From NCBI RefSeq assembly GCF_050410795.1, contig NZ_CP191258.1, positions 4,898,001-4,962,000 of the forward strand: a stretch of DNA of 64,000 nucleotides, given 5' to 3'. A model generated the notes under the pieces. The model did no database searches. It was given only the letters and a program-made list of their open reading frames with translations, and was not told where the DNA came from. The position numbers and the translations under genes were made by a program. This DNA is from Fontivita pretiosa (GTDB taxonomy: Bacteria; Planctomycetota; Phycisphaerae; Tepidisphaerales; Tepidisphaeraceae). Positions 52,327 through 61,238 of the stretch are shown here, piece after piece. Position 1 is the first letter of the stretch, and each line of letters starts with the position of its first letter.

Positions 52327-53577
52327 TTACTTCCGATCGTCCCATCTGTCGATCATCGCATCAGCGGGCAATTGCGGTTGAATCCGCGCCGCCAGGCACA
52401 GGAGCAACAGAGGCACGAACCGGCCGAGCAGCATGGCGGCGGACAGAACGTACAACGTGCCGCCGACGTGATGGATGGCCTCGGGCCAAAGACCGGTGGT
52501 GCTGACGGCGCCGACGGCCAGGAAGAGCAGGTGATCACTACTGGTCCGCGGTTCGAGCACGATCAGCCCGATCGTCGTGGCCAGCACGATCAGGAGGTAC
52601 AACCCGATCCAGGCGCAGGCCAGGCCAAAGCAACGTCCAGCGGTGCCGCCGGCAAGCAGGCGGAGGGTTTTCGCGGCAAACAGGAACAGTGCGGTTGCGG
52701 TCATTCCCCCGCCGGCGCTGCCGGCGCAGGCGCCGATCGACATCAGGATCATCAGGACCCATTGCGAGGCGGTGGTCAAGGATCCGGGCATGCTCATGGG
52801 TATGCCAGGGCTGCGGGTGTTGATCGCCTCAACGGAACCAAGCACCAGCGACTGGCCGATGGGCCTGCCGCCCAGGTGTTCCAGCACGACGATCAGGGCC
52901 AGCCCAAGCAGGTACGCTCCAGCCATGCAGGCCAGGGCGGCCAGCGTGTGCGGGTGGATGGGGCGTTTCTCGACGATGCTGGCGCCCAGATCCAGCAGCA
53001 CGGCCACGCCCAGTCCTCCGACCACTGCCAGCGGCAGCAGCACCACATGCGTTCGCCATTCGTACACGCCGGGTGAATCGCCCAGGATCAGGCCCGCATT
53101 GCTGATGGCGCTGGCGGCGTGGAAAATCGCCTGCCGCATGTCCGTACCCTGACGGAGCAGAAGACTGGCGCCCAGCAGCACGCCCGCGGCGTAGATACAA
53201 AGCGTTGCGCGGATGATCTGAGCATCGCCGAACGGCAGTTGCAGGATCCGCCTGATTGCGCGGGCGCCGACGATCAGGATGACCAGCGCCGCCAACACCA
53301 TCAGCCCCAGCACCATCGCCTGCCCCGTCGGTTTGAAGTCGGCGATGCGGGTATCCTGCTGGAAGCCGGTGAGGGTGACGACGTTGACGACGGTGAAGAC
53401 GGCGCGGTCCAGGGGCATCTCCGTGCCCCGGGGCATGCCCAGCCCGCTTCGCAGCACGAGGAATGTGGCCAAAGCCCACAACGACAGGGCGACCAGCAGA
53501 GACCAATCCCGCAAGAGCAGGGGAGCATCGGTCGTTGACGCTGATCGATGCAGTCGCTGCACGCGTTGATGCTTCAT
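52327..53577 (-). CDS. TrkH/KtrB-like cation transporter subunit
   Basis: A 416-residue membrane protein with four pore-loop-like segments separated by helices: TVVNVVTLTGFQQ, AASAISNAGLI, VEAINTRSPGIPM and AVGAVSTTGLWPE. Each keeps the glycine of the Trk/Ktr K+ filter. No TrkA/KtrA gene is next to it. Potassium or sodium uptake is likely, but ion choice cannot be read from the sequence. It converges on the RpiB-like gene. Confidence 0.8.
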   Translation of the reverse strand: MKHQRVQRLHRSASTTDAPLLLRDWSLLVALSLWALATFLVLRSGLGMPRGTEMPLDRAVFTVVNVVTLTGFQQDTRIADFKPTGQAMVLGLMVLAALVILIVGARAIRRILQLPFGDAQIIRATLCIYAAGVLLGASLLLRQGTDMRQAIFHAASAISNAGLILGDSPGVYEWRTHVVLLPLAVVGGLGVAVLLDLGASIVEKRPIHPHTLAALACMAGAYLLGLALIVVLEHLGGRPIGQSLVLGSVEAINTRSPGIPMSMPGSLTTASQWVLMILMSIGACAGSAGGGMTATALFLFAAKTLRLLAGGTAGRCFGLACAWIGLYLLIVLATTIGLIVLEPRTSSDHLLFLAVGAVSTTGLWPEAIHHVGGTLYVLSAAMLLGRFVPLLLLCLAARIQPQLPADAMIDRWDDRK

Positions 53578-53661
53578 CGTGATCGTTTCACTGCCGCGCC
53601 CGGGTCGTGAGCATCAGTGTGGCCGCGGTCTTCGCGCCCTTGTGCATGTTGCCTGCGATGC

Positions 53662-54063
53662 TCATCCCTTGCTCTTGCTGGCGTAGACGGCCTGCGGATC
53701 GAACTGGCGATTGAGAATCACCTTCCACTCGGATGCCCCGGGCTCGTATTTTCGATAGAAACAGCTTCGATACCCTTCGTGACAGGCGGCGACGATCTGC
53801 TCGACCCTGATCAGCACCGCGTCCTTGTCGCAGTCAGTGAGAAGCTCCTTCACGTGCTGAACGTGCCCGCTGGATTCGCCCTTCATCGCCAGTCGCCCGC
53901 GCGATCGGCTGTAGGTGTGAACCTTGCCGGTGGCCAGCGTCTTTTCCAGCGCCTCGCGATTGGCCCAGGCGAGCATCAGAACCTGCCCGTTGGCGTGATC
54001 CTGCACGATGATCGGCACCAGACCGTTGGAGTCATATTTGAGGCTGTCGAGTAGCGGGTCCAT
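53662..54063 (-). CDS. hisI: Phosphoribosyl-AMP cyclohydrolase
   Basis: A 133-residue enzyme of histidine synthesis that opens the adenine ring of PR-AMP. Motifs are VLMLAWANREALEKTLATGK, YSRSRGRLAMKGESSGHVQ, the metal site DCDKDAVLIRV and ACHEGYRSCFYR. The HisE domain is absent, so this is the single-function form. The gene is alone, with no other his genes here, and is divergent from pgk. The frame continues upstream as an antisense shadow of pgk. Confidence 0.93.
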   Translation of the reverse strand: MDPLLDSLKYDSNGLVPIIVQDHANGQVLMLAWANREALEKTLATGKVHTYSRSRGRLAMKGESSGHVQHVKELLTDCDKDAVLIRVEQIVAACHEGYRSCFYRKYEPGASEWKVILNRQFDPQAVYASKSKG

Positions 54064-54070
54064 GGCGGTA

Positions 54071-54099
54071 CTTGTCGAGCGGCGCTGCCGGTTTGTCAA
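54071..54099 (-). promoter_or_regulatory. Promoter of hisI, probably leaderless
   Basis: A consensus TTGACA (54099-54094), a 17-base spacer and a weak -10 GACAAG (54076-54071) on the minus strand. The -10 ends 7 bases before the ATG, so little or no leader would be made. Confidence 0.45.
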
Positions 54100-54173
54100 C
54101 TGCCGGACAGTGAGTCGCCGCCGCGGTGGGTATCCACCAGAGCCGAGCCCTGCTGGTGCGCGTTGGGTGCAGC

Positions 54174-54201
54174 TTGACTTGAAAGGCGCGCTTCGTAGCA
54201 T
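54174..54201 (+). promoter_or_regulatory. Promoter of pgk
   Basis: TTGACT (54174-54179), a 16-base spacer and TAGCAT (54196-54201). A leader of about 57 bases with an AAGGAG ribosome binding site would follow before the pgk ATG. Confidence 0.45.
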
Positions 54202-54264
54202 CGCCGATGCGGGACACGCAGGTCCGCTGAATCGTCCGATGCTGAGAACAAGGAGTCGAAATCC

Positions 54265-55446
54265 ATGGCCAAGAAAACCGTTGCCGACGTGGACGTGAGG
54301 GGAAAGAGGGTTCTGATGCGAGTGGACTTCAATGTCCCGCTGGAGAACGGCCGGATCACCGATGATCGCCGCATCACACAGGCGCTGCCGACCATCCGAA
54401 ACGTGATCGACCGAGGCGGGCGGCTGATCCTCATGTCGCACCTTGGACGTCCCAAGGGCGGGCCGGATCCGAAGTATTCGCTCAAGCCGGTGGCCCAGCG
54501 ACTGAGCGAGCTGCTGGGCAAGCCGGTGACGTTCGCCAATGACTGCATCGGGCCTGAGGTGGAGAAGCTGGTGTCGAATCTGCGGGACGGCGATGTGCTG
54601 TTGCTGGAGAACCTGCGTTTTCACAAGGAGGAAGAGAAAAACGACCCCAACTTCGCACGCCAGCTTGCCAAACTCGGGGACATCTACGTCAACGACGCGT
54701 TCGGCACGGCCCACCGCGAGCACGCAAGCACCTTTGGCGCGCCCCAGGCGATGCAGGGCAAGCCACGGGTCATCGGATTCCTGGTCCAGAAGGAACTGAA
54801 GTTCCTCGGCGACGCCATCAGCAACCCGCAGCGGCCGTTCGTGGCGATCCTCGGCGGGGCCAAGGTCTCGGACAAGATCCAGGTCATCCAGAGCCTGCTG
54901 GACAAGTGTGACACTCTGCTGATCGGTGGGGCGATGGCGTATACGTTCTTCCTTGCACAAAAGAAGCAGGTGGGCAAGAGCCTGGTCGAGCCGGATCAGG
55001 TGGACCTGGCCGCCAGCCTGCTGGCCCGCGCCGGCGGCAAGCTGAAGCTGCCCGTGGATACGGTGGTGGCGCCATCGATCGATTCCACGGACACCAAAGT
55101 GGTCGAAGGCAGCATCCCCGGCGAGCTCAGCGGCTTCGACATCGGCCCGAAAACACGCGAAATCTTCAAGGCCGAGATCGCAAAAGCCAGGACGATCGTG
55201 TGGAACGGCCCGATGGGCGTGTTCGAAAAGCCGCAGTTTGCCGAGGGAACCCGGCAGGTGGCGCAGGCGGTGGCCGACGCGACCCAGAAAAACGGCGCCA
55301 CCAGTGTGATCGGCGGCGGCGACAGCGCCGCGGCCATCGAGCAACTGGGCCTCAGCGACAAGGTCAGCCACGTGAGCACCGGCGGCGGGGCGTCGCTGGA
55401 GTTTTTGGAAAAGGGACACTTCAGCACGATCGATATCCTGGATTGA
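54265..55446 (+). CDS. pgk: Phosphoglycerate kinase
   Basis: A 393-residue glycolytic kinase moving phosphate between 1,3-bisphosphoglycerate and ADP. It has RVDFNVPL, MSHLGRPKGG, the hinge block ILGGAKVSDKIQVIQSL, NGPMGVFEKPQFAEGT and the nucleotide site VIGGGDSAAAIEQLG with STGGGASLEFLE. The length is normal. AAGGAG lies before the ATG, and rpe follows 42 bases downstream. Confidence 0.97.
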   Translation: MAKKTVADVDVRGKRVLMRVDFNVPLENGRITDDRRITQALPTIRNVIDRGGRLILMSHLGRPKGGPDPKYSLKPVAQRLSELLGKPVTFANDCIGPEVEKLVSNLRDGDVLLLENLRFHKEEEKNDPNFARQLAKLGDIYVNDAFGTAHREHASTFGAPQAMQGKPRVIGFLVQKELKFLGDAISNPQRPFVAILGGAKVSDKIQVIQSLLDKCDTLLIGGAMAYTFFLAQKKQVGKSLVEPDQVDLAASLLARAGGKLKLPVDTVVAPSIDSTDTKVVEGSIPGELSGFDIGPKTREIFKAEIAKARTIVWNGPMGVFEKPQFAEGTRQVAQAVADATQKNGATSVIGGGDSAAAIEQLGLSDKVSHVSTGGGASLEFLEKGHFSTIDILD

Positions 55447-55488
55447 CCGGCGAGGTCGCAGACGCCGTCGCGTGGCCGGGAGCCCAGC

Positions 55489-56169
55489 GTGAAACGCCCA
55501 CAACAGTTTCCGGGGACCCATCAGATCTCCGCGTCGATTCTTTCGGCGAACTTTGCCAGGCTCGGCGCGGAGATCGATGAGGTTCTGCGCGGCGGGGCTG
55601 ATTTTGTGCACCTGGACGTGATGGACGGGCACTTCGTGCCCAACATCAGCTTCGGGCCGCCGGTGATTCAGTCGATTCGCCCGATCACTTCAACGTATTT
55701 CGACGCGCACCTGATGATCAGCCAGCCGCTGCGGTATGCGCCGGCGATCGTCGAGGCCGGCGCGGACAACATCACGTTTCACGCCGAGGTCGTTGACGAT
55801 CCGGCGCGCGCTGCGCGCGAAATCCGAAAACTCGGCTGCCATGTTGGCATCACGCTGAACCCCGCGACGCCTGTGGAGCGGATCTGGCCGGCGATCGAGC
55901 ACGTGGATGTCGTGCTGGTCATGAGCGTCGTGCCCGGCTTCAGCGGCCAGAAGTTCATGCCCGAAGTTCTGCCCAAGTGCCAGGCGATCAGAAAGCGGCT
56001 GGCGGCGCACCAGCGGCTGGAGATCGACGGCGGGATCAACGCCGCCACGATCGCCTCGGCGCGCGACGCTGGCGTCGATTGGTTCGTCGTCGCCAGCGCC
56101 ATCTTCGACAGGCCCGACCGCGCCGCGGCCATCCGCGAGCTGCGTGAGCAACTCGACCGCGGAAGTTGA
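55489..56169 (+). CDS. rpe: Ribulose-phosphate 3-epimerase
   Basis: A 226-residue TIM-barrel enzyme interconverting ribulose- and xylulose-5-phosphate. SASILSANFARLGAEI, HLDVMDGHFVPNISFG (metal-binding His and Asp), VMSVVPGFSGQKFMPE and EIDGGINAATI are all present. The start is a GTG at 55489 preceded by GGGAG. With pgk and the RpiB-like isomerase nearby this makes a small carbohydrate cluster. Confidence 0.95.
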   Translation: MKRPQQFPGTHQISASILSANFARLGAEIDEVLRGGADFVHLDVMDGHFVPNISFGPPVIQSIRPITSTYFDAHLMISQPLRYAPAIVEAGADNITFHAEVVDDPARAAREIRKLGCHVGITLNPATPVERIWPAIEHVDVVLVMSVVPGFSGQKFMPEVLPKCQAIRKRLAAHQRLEIDGGINAATIASARDAGVDWFVVASAIFDRPDRAAAIRELREQLDRGS

Positions 56170-56738
56170 TCTGCCAAACCACCGATGAACGCGGATGAAC
56201 ACCGATCGTTGCGGATCGGGGATTCAGGTTGATTGCTCTGGGCGGTGAGCGTGTGCCGAAGCACGCGAGCCTGCACGACGGCCGTCTTGCCTGCGCGGCG
56301 AGCCATCGCACGGACGGGACGCCTGACGTTAGTACACATTTCCGGGAGTCCTCGTCTTTGAGGCAGCAGAGCGGACAGGCGTCGCACCCGTGCTGAGTGG
56401 CATGAAGCGATGAAGAGCCCGGAGACCAGACTTTCGAATTCGATCGCACCTCGCATGGCCGGGACGGCCATGCCACAATTGGCGCGTCTCCGCTTTCATC
56501 GCACGCACCTGCGCGTCTGAGTGGAAAACGCGGGTGGTCCGAGATGTGAATGAACGTGCGGCGGGACGCATCTGACACAGAAGTGAAAAACCGAAGGCTC
56601 CACCGTCCTTGTAGACGCGCATTCACTCTGTGTGCATCTACGTGCATCTGTGGTTCGATCCTGCGGTAAATCGCCCGACCGGCTCTGGACATCCGCCCGT
56701 TGATCCTTCATCCTTCTGAGTTTGTTCTTGGCTCACTG
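56170..56738. repeat. Gene-free 569-base region bounded by an inverted repeat
   Basis: The arms are AACCACCGATGAACGCGGAT (from 56177) and its complement type ending ATCTGTGGTT at 56655, about 480 bases apart. A perfect palindrome, CATGGCC (56454-56460), GGGAC, GGCCATG (56466-56472), lies inside. No frame inside looks like a real protein. The arms match in style the outer repeat at 22848-22977, so this looks like a nest of dispersed repeats. Confidence 0.5.
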
Positions 56739-57314
56739 ATGACTCGCGTGATCCTGATCCATGCCGGGCCGACGCCTTGGGACGTCGAAGATCGCATCGT
56801 TGGCAACCACCCGCTGCCGCTGACGGAGCTGGGGCTGGCCAGCGTGCAGGGCGTGGTGGCGAATCTGCCTGCGGGCGTGACGGCGGTTTATCGCAACCGC
56901 AAGAACGAGGCGTGCGAGCAGGTCGCGCAGCTTGTGGCGCAGCGGTTCGGGCTCAAGCCGCATCACACCGCGGCGCTGGACGAGGTGAATCTTGGACTGT
57001 GGCAGGGATTGACCTGCGCCGAGCTGAGGTTTCGTCACGCCCGCGTCGAGGAACAGTGGCGCCAGAATCCGCTGGCGGTGCATCCGCCGGAAGGCGAACG
57101 CCTGGAAGATGCGATCGAGCGGCTGCGTCAGGCGTTGCGGACGATCCTGCGGCGCAACCGCGGCGGAACGGTCGTGCTGGCGCTGCGACCGATGGCGATG
57201 CAGATCACGCTGGGGCTGTTGCGACATGAGGATGCCGCGACCATCGCCGCCCACTTGCGGAACAGCTCGCCTGTGGAGACGATTGAGCTTCCCGATGAAC
57301 ACCAGCATCTGTAG
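56739..57314 (+). CDS. Degenerate histidine-phosphatase-fold protein
   Basis: A 191-residue protein with the phosphoglycerate-mutase fold: GNHPLPLTELGLASVQGVV, AVYRNRKNEACEQVAQLV, LDEVNLGLWQGLTCAELR. The defining RHG triad reads IHA (VILIHAGPTPWD), keeping the histidine but losing Arg and Gly. The second catalytic histidine (usual SHG) is replaced in ALRPMAMQ. Activity is doubtful; a binding or regulatory role is possible. The ATG at 56739 starts at the family N-terminus. accD follows 24 bases later. Confidence 0.75.
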   Translation: MTRVILIHAGPTPWDVEDRIVGNHPLPLTELGLASVQGVVANLPAGVTAVYRNRKNEACEQVAQLVAQRFGLKPHHTAALDEVNLGLWQGLTCAELRFRHARVEEQWRQNPLAVHPPEGERLEDAIERLRQALRTILRRNRGGTVVLALRPMAMQITLGLLRHEDAATIAAHLRNSSPVETIELPDEHQHL

Positions 57315-57338
57315 GGTTGATCAACCCGGAGACGTTCG

Positions 57339-58202
57339 ATGACCCAGCCTGCTCAACCCGCGCAACCGGCGCAGCCGACAGGCGACGCCGCCAGCGCACG
57401 CAAGGAAGGAATCCCCGAGGGGTTGTGGCTCCGCTGTCCGGACTGCGGCGACATGCTGTTCCGCAAGGTCGTTCAGGAGAACCTGGACGTCTGTCCGTCG
57501 TGTCAGTACCACTTCCGCATTTCAGCGCGGCGGCGAATCGAGCTGCTGGTCGATCCCGGCAGCTTCGAGGAGATGTTCGACGACATCGAGCCTACCGATC
57601 CGCTTCGTTTCGTCGATAAAAAGGCCTACAAGGACCGGCTCAAGGCCGAGCAGCTCAAGAGCGGAAACAAGGATGCCGTCGTCTGCGGCAAGGGATTCAT
57701 CAAGGGCAGGCCCATGATGCTGGCGGTGATGGACCCCAACTTCATGATGGGGTCGATGGGTTCGGTGGTGGGCGAAAAAATCACCCGCACGATCGAGTAC
57801 GCCGCCCAGAACAAGCTGCCCCTGTTGATCGTCAGTTGTTCCGGCGGCGCACGAATGCAGGAATCGACACTTTCGCTGATGCAGATGGCCAAGACCAGCG
57901 CAGCGCTGGCGCGGCTCGATGAGGCCGGGGGGTTGTTCATTTCCCTGCTTGCCGACCCGACGACCGGCGGGGTGACGGCCAGCTTTGCCATGCTCGGGGA
58001 CTTTATCATCGCCGAGCCCAAGGCGCTGATTGGCTTTGCCGGACCGCGCACGATCTGGAACACCATCAAGGTCGAGTTGCCCGAGGGCTTCCAGCGGAGC
58101 GAGTTCCTGGAAGAACACGGATTCATCGACTTCGTCGTTCACCGCAAGGACCTGCGCAGCGAAATCGCCAGGCTCGTCGATTTCTGCGTGAAGGAAACCT
58201 GA
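57339..58202 (+). CDS. accD: Acetyl-CoA carboxylase carboxyltransferase subunit beta
   Basis: A 287-residue subunit of the carboxyltransferase that makes malonyl-CoA with AccA. The N-terminal zinc ribbon is CPDCGDML with CPSCQYHF. The crotonase-like core has GSMGSVVGEKITRTIEYA, SCSGGARMQESTLSLMQMAK and DPTTGGVTASFAMLGD, ending at GPRTIWNTIKVELPEGFQRS. GGAG precedes the ATG. accA is not in the window. Confidence 0.95.
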   Translation: MTQPAQPAQPAQPTGDAASARKEGIPEGLWLRCPDCGDMLFRKVVQENLDVCPSCQYHFRISARRRIELLVDPGSFEEMFDDIEPTDPLRFVDKKAYKDRLKAEQLKSGNKDAVVCGKGFIKGRPMMLAVMDPNFMMGSMGSVVGEKITRTIEYAAQNKLPLLIVSCSGGARMQESTLSLMQMAKTSAALARLDEAGGLFISLLADPTTGGVTASFAMLGDFIIAEPKALIGFAGPRTIWNTIKVELPEGFQRSEFLEEHGFIDFVVHRKDLRSEIARLVDFCVKET

Positions 58203-58276
58203 AAGCTCTATCCACCGGGGTTGCAACGCGAAGTTACGGCTTGCCGCCGGGGCTGTGCCGGATAAGCTCAGCCAGC

Positions 58277-59470
58277 ATGAGTGTTGACGCCCTGATCGCG
58301 CAGCAGGTGTCCGGGATGATCGATTTGCGGCATCGGCTGCATCAGATCCCCGAACTGGGCTACCAGGAGCACGAAACCGCCCAGACCATCCGGCAGGAAC
58401 TGGACCGGCTGGGGATCGAGTATGTGAGCGGGGTCTCGCAAGCGCCGACGGCGACAATCGCCTGGATCGGGGATGCGCGCAAGCCGTGCGTGGCCTTGCG
58501 CGCCGACATCGATGCCCTGCCGATCGAGGAGCGCACCGGCCTGCCTTACGCCAGCCGACACGACGGGCGCATGCACGCCTGCGGACATGACGGGCACATC
58601 TCGATTCTGATGGGGGCGGCGGCCGTGCTGCGATCGATCGTCGATGAGCTTGATGTGTGCGTGAAGCTGATCTGGCAACCAGCCGAGGAGGGCGGCGGAG
58701 GCGCGCGGCGACTGTGCGAGGCGGGCGTCCTGGATGGGCGGATCGGGCCGGAAGTCCGCGCGATTTTCGGGCTGCATGGCTGGCCGGGATTGCCTGTGGG
58801 GTGCGTTTCAACCCGGCCCGGGCCGCTGCTGGCGGCGACAGACTGCTTCACCGCCACGTTTGTGGGCAAAGGCTGTCACGGTGCGTTTCCGCATCTGGGT
58901 CGCGACCCGATCGTCGCCGCCTGCCAGGCGGTTATCAACCTCCAGCAGGTTGTCTCGCGAGAGCTGGATCCGACCGAGCCGGCGGTCATCACGGTGGGCA
59001 AGTTTGTCGCGGGCACGGCGACCAACGTGATCCCCAACCGCGCCACCATCGAAGGCACCGCGCGCACGCTCAGCCAAGCGGCTCGCAGGCTCGTGGAATC
59101 CTCCATTCGCCGACGCTGCCAGGGCATCGCTGCCGCCTCTGACTGCAACGTCGAATTCGTCTGGGAGCAGGGGTATCCGCCGACTGTGAACGATCCGGCG
59201 ATGGCCGAATACGTCTCGCAGGTCACCAAGGCCACACTGGGCGCCGAGCGGTTCATCCCCGCGGCGCGTCCGGCCATGGGCGGAGAAGACTTCGCCTATT
59301 ACCTTGAAAAAGTCCCGGGATGCTTCCTGCTGATCGGCGTGAGGCCGCCCGAGCGATCGGAGTATCCATCCCTGCACAGTGATCAGTTCGATTTCACGGA
59401 CGATGCACTGGCCGTGGGAGTGCGGATCTTCGTGGAACTGGTGCGAGGCTTTGCATCACGCCGGCCATAG
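58277..59470 (+). CDS. M20D-family amidohydrolase/aminoacylase
   Basis: A 397-residue metallopeptidase. LRHRLHQIPELGYQEHETA, ALRADIDALPIEERTGL, HACGHDGHISILMGAA and WQPAEEGGGGARRLCEAG carry the metal ligands and catalytic Glu; MGGEDFAYYLEKVPGCF closes it. The family cleaves N-acyl amino acids (hippurate, IAA conjugates, N-acetyldiaminopimelate). The exact substrate is open. No signal peptide is seen. Confidence 0.9.
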   Translation: MSVDALIAQQVSGMIDLRHRLHQIPELGYQEHETAQTIRQELDRLGIEYVSGVSQAPTATIAWIGDARKPCVALRADIDALPIEERTGLPYASRHDGRMHACGHDGHISILMGAAAVLRSIVDELDVCVKLIWQPAEEGGGGARRLCEAGVLDGRIGPEVRAIFGLHGWPGLPVGCVSTRPGPLLAATDCFTATFVGKGCHGAFPHLGRDPIVAACQAVINLQQVVSRELDPTEPAVITVGKFVAGTATNVIPNRATIEGTARTLSQAARRLVESSIRRRCQGIAAASDCNVEFVWEQGYPPTVNDPAMAEYVSQVTKATLGAERFIPAARPAMGGEDFAYYLEKVPGCFLLIGVRPPERSEYPSLHSDQFDFTDDALAVGVRIFVELVRGFASRRP

Positions 59471-59477
59471 CAGGGGG

Positions 59478-59876
59478 CTATTGCCGCAGCTCGTCAGTAA
59501 AATCGTACACCACGTATCTGGCGACCAGGGGCTTGAGGACCTGCTCCACCGCGGCGCGGTGAACGGGATGATGTTCATACTGCATCAGGGCGTCGTGATC
59601 CCTGAAATAGATGAACACCGCCACGTCAAAGCTCGAGTCAACAACCGGACGGGTAGAGGGAATCGCCCGGCCGGCGGAAACGCGCACCACTCCGGGTATC
59701 GATTGGAACGACCGGGACGCAGCGATGAGCTTCTGACGCGCCTGCGAATCACCCGGCTGATTCAGCCAGCAGATCACCACGTGGCCGACCGGTCGCGGCC
59801 TTGCAATGGCGGCCGGCCAGCACCCACATCCCGCCAGCAACATCGCCGCGCAGATCACAACCCGTATCCGCTTCAT
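59478..59876 (-). CDS. Dabb-domain lipoprotein
   Basis: A 132-residue protein with a lipoprotein signal (MLLAGCGC, lipobox LAGC) and a stress-responsive alpha/beta-barrel (Dabb) domain: GHVVICWLNQPG, SFQSIPGVVRVSAG, DVAVFIYFRDHDALMQYEHH. Dabb proteins are dimeric barrels of varied use. Its ATG overlaps the queG stop (ATGA), so it is translated with queG. Confidence 0.8.
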   Translation of the reverse strand: MKRIRVVICAAMLLAGCGCWPAAIARPRPVGHVVICWLNQPGDSQARQKLIAASRSFQSIPGVVRVSAGRAIPSTRPVVDSSFDVAVFIYFRDHDALMQYEHHPVHRAAVEQVLKPLVARYVVYDFTDELRQ

Positions 59877-60817
59877 GATTGTTCCTTCCCAACGCCCGCA
59901 TCCAGCAGCAGTTTCGCATTCCGCTGCAACACCGGCAGCTTCACGCGTTTGATCGCGCTGCCGCGGAGGCGCTCGCGATAGTCCTGCTCTCGCCAGCGCA
60001 GCAGCTCGTGCAGATCGATCGTACCGCTGGGGAATCGCGGCTGAAATGCAGGCTCGCTGCTGACGGGCGCTTTGGAGTTCCACGGGCAGACTTCCTGGCA
60101 GATGTCGCAGCCGAACAGCCAGCCGTGGAGCTTGTCGCGGAACTCGTCCGGAATCGGCTCGCGGCGCTCGATCGTCAGGTATGAGATGCATCGCCGAGCG
60201 TCGAGCTGGTATGGCGCGGTGATGGCCTGCGTCGGGCAGGCGTCGATGCATCGGCGGCAGGTGCCGCAGCGGTCGATCGCCGGATCATCCGGCGGCAACT
60301 GGAGCGTGGTCAGCACCTCGCCCAGCAACAGCCATGAGCCGATCCGCTCGTTGATGATGCAGGTGTTCTTGCCGATCCAGCCGATGCCCGCGCGGGCGGC
60401 CAGTTCCTTCTCCATCACCGGCGCGGTATCGACGGCGCAGCGGGTCTGCACGTCGGGAACACGCGCGCGGATCCAGTCGGCAAGCTGATACAGCCGCGGC
60501 TTGAACAGCTCGTGATAATCCTGACCCAGCGCGTAACGGGCGATGCGGCCGTGGCTCGAGCCTGGCGGTGGCGGTGACAGCGGCACGTGATAGTTCATCG
60601 CCACGCAGATCACGCTTTTGGCGCCGGGCAGATAGCTGGCCGGATCGACCCGCTGCTCAAAGCGGCGGTGCAGGTACTGCATGGTCCCCGCCTGCCCGCT
60701 GTCCAGCCACTGGCGAAAGTAGTCGCGATATCTGGAGGGCTCGGCGGAGGCGATGCCGACCAGATCGAACCCCACCCGCCGCGCCTGCTGCCTGATTTCA
60801 GCCGCCAGTTGATGCAT
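59873..60817 (-). CDS. queG: Epoxyqueuosine reductase
   Basis: A 314-residue cobalamin/[4Fe-4S] enzyme performing the last step of queuosine synthesis in tRNA. The N-terminus (GFDLVGIASAEPSRYRDYF), YHVPL, the GWIGKNTCIINERIGSWLLL block, and two cluster motifs (CGTCRRCIDACPTQAI and CDICQEVCPWN) are diagnostic. The C-terminal HEAT extension of some homologues is missing. The ATG at 60817 overlaps the end of the DUF1992 gene by 20 bases. Confidence 0.92.
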   Translation of the reverse strand: MHQLAAEIRQQARRVGFDLVGIASAEPSRYRDYFRQWLDSGQAGTMQYLHRRFEQRVDPASYLPGAKSVICVAMNYHVPLSPPPPGSSHGRIARYALGQDYHELFKPRLYQLADWIRARVPDVQTRCAVDTAPVMEKELAARAGIGWIGKNTCIINERIGSWLLLGEVLTTLQLPPDDPAIDRCGTCRRCIDACPTQAITAPYQLDARRCISYLTIERREPIPDEFRDKLHGWLFGCDICQEVCPWNSKAPVSSEPAFQPRFPSGTIDLHELLRWREQDYRERLRGSAIKRVKLPVLQRNAKLLLDAGVGKEQS

Positions 60818-61232
60818 CGGGGTTGGACTGCGTGCGTGCCCGAAGCCGGGCCAGTTGTTCATCCAGATCAACGCCGACTACCGGGGAGTTGAGGGCATTG
60901 GTGCCCAGAGTATTGATTCTGTGGACGATCTGGTTGATCCAGAGCACCAGGACGCGGACTCGCGTCTCGTCGCGGGCCTGTTCCAGTTCGCCGCGGAGAC
61001 GGTCCAGGGTCTTGCGCCAGCGGACCTCCTCGGGCATGACATCATTCTGCCGCAGGATTCGCAGCGCCCACCACATGAGCCGCGCGTCTTCGTCGGCCGG
61101 GATCGGATCCAGCTCGATCGGTTTTCCGGCACCGGGAAGGTTGTCGAACTTTCCCTCCTTGATCGCGTCCTCGATGCGTCGATCCGCCAGCCGACGCAGC
61201 GCCGCCTCGATGTCCACGTGCTTCAGCGACAT
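60798..61232 (-). CDS. DUF1992 domain protein
   Basis: A 144-residue protein with the DUF1992 start: AALRRLADRRIEDAIKEGKF then DNLPGAGKPIELD. This domain is also part of eukaryotic DNAJC28 and its role is unknown. The rest is helical and charged. A TATAAT box ends 6 bases before the ATG, with no ribosome binding site. Confidence 0.82.
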   Translation of the reverse strand: MSLKHVDIEAALRRLADRRIEDAIKEGKFDNLPGAGKPIELDPIPADEDARLMWWALRILRQNDVMPEEVRWRKTLDRLRGELEQARDETRVRVLVLWINQIVHRINTLGTNALNSPVVGVDLDEQLARLRARTQSNPDASTGG

Positions 61233-61238
61233 GTGATG

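Noticed and set aside
54064..55632. N-terminal extension of hisI to 656 codons
   Set aside because: HisI is complete from the ATG at 54063, and the extension is antisense to pgk.
56640..56665. GGTTCGATCC as a tRNA T-arm
   Set aside because: No acceptor, D or anticodon arm can be folded around it. It is part of the inverted repeat arm.
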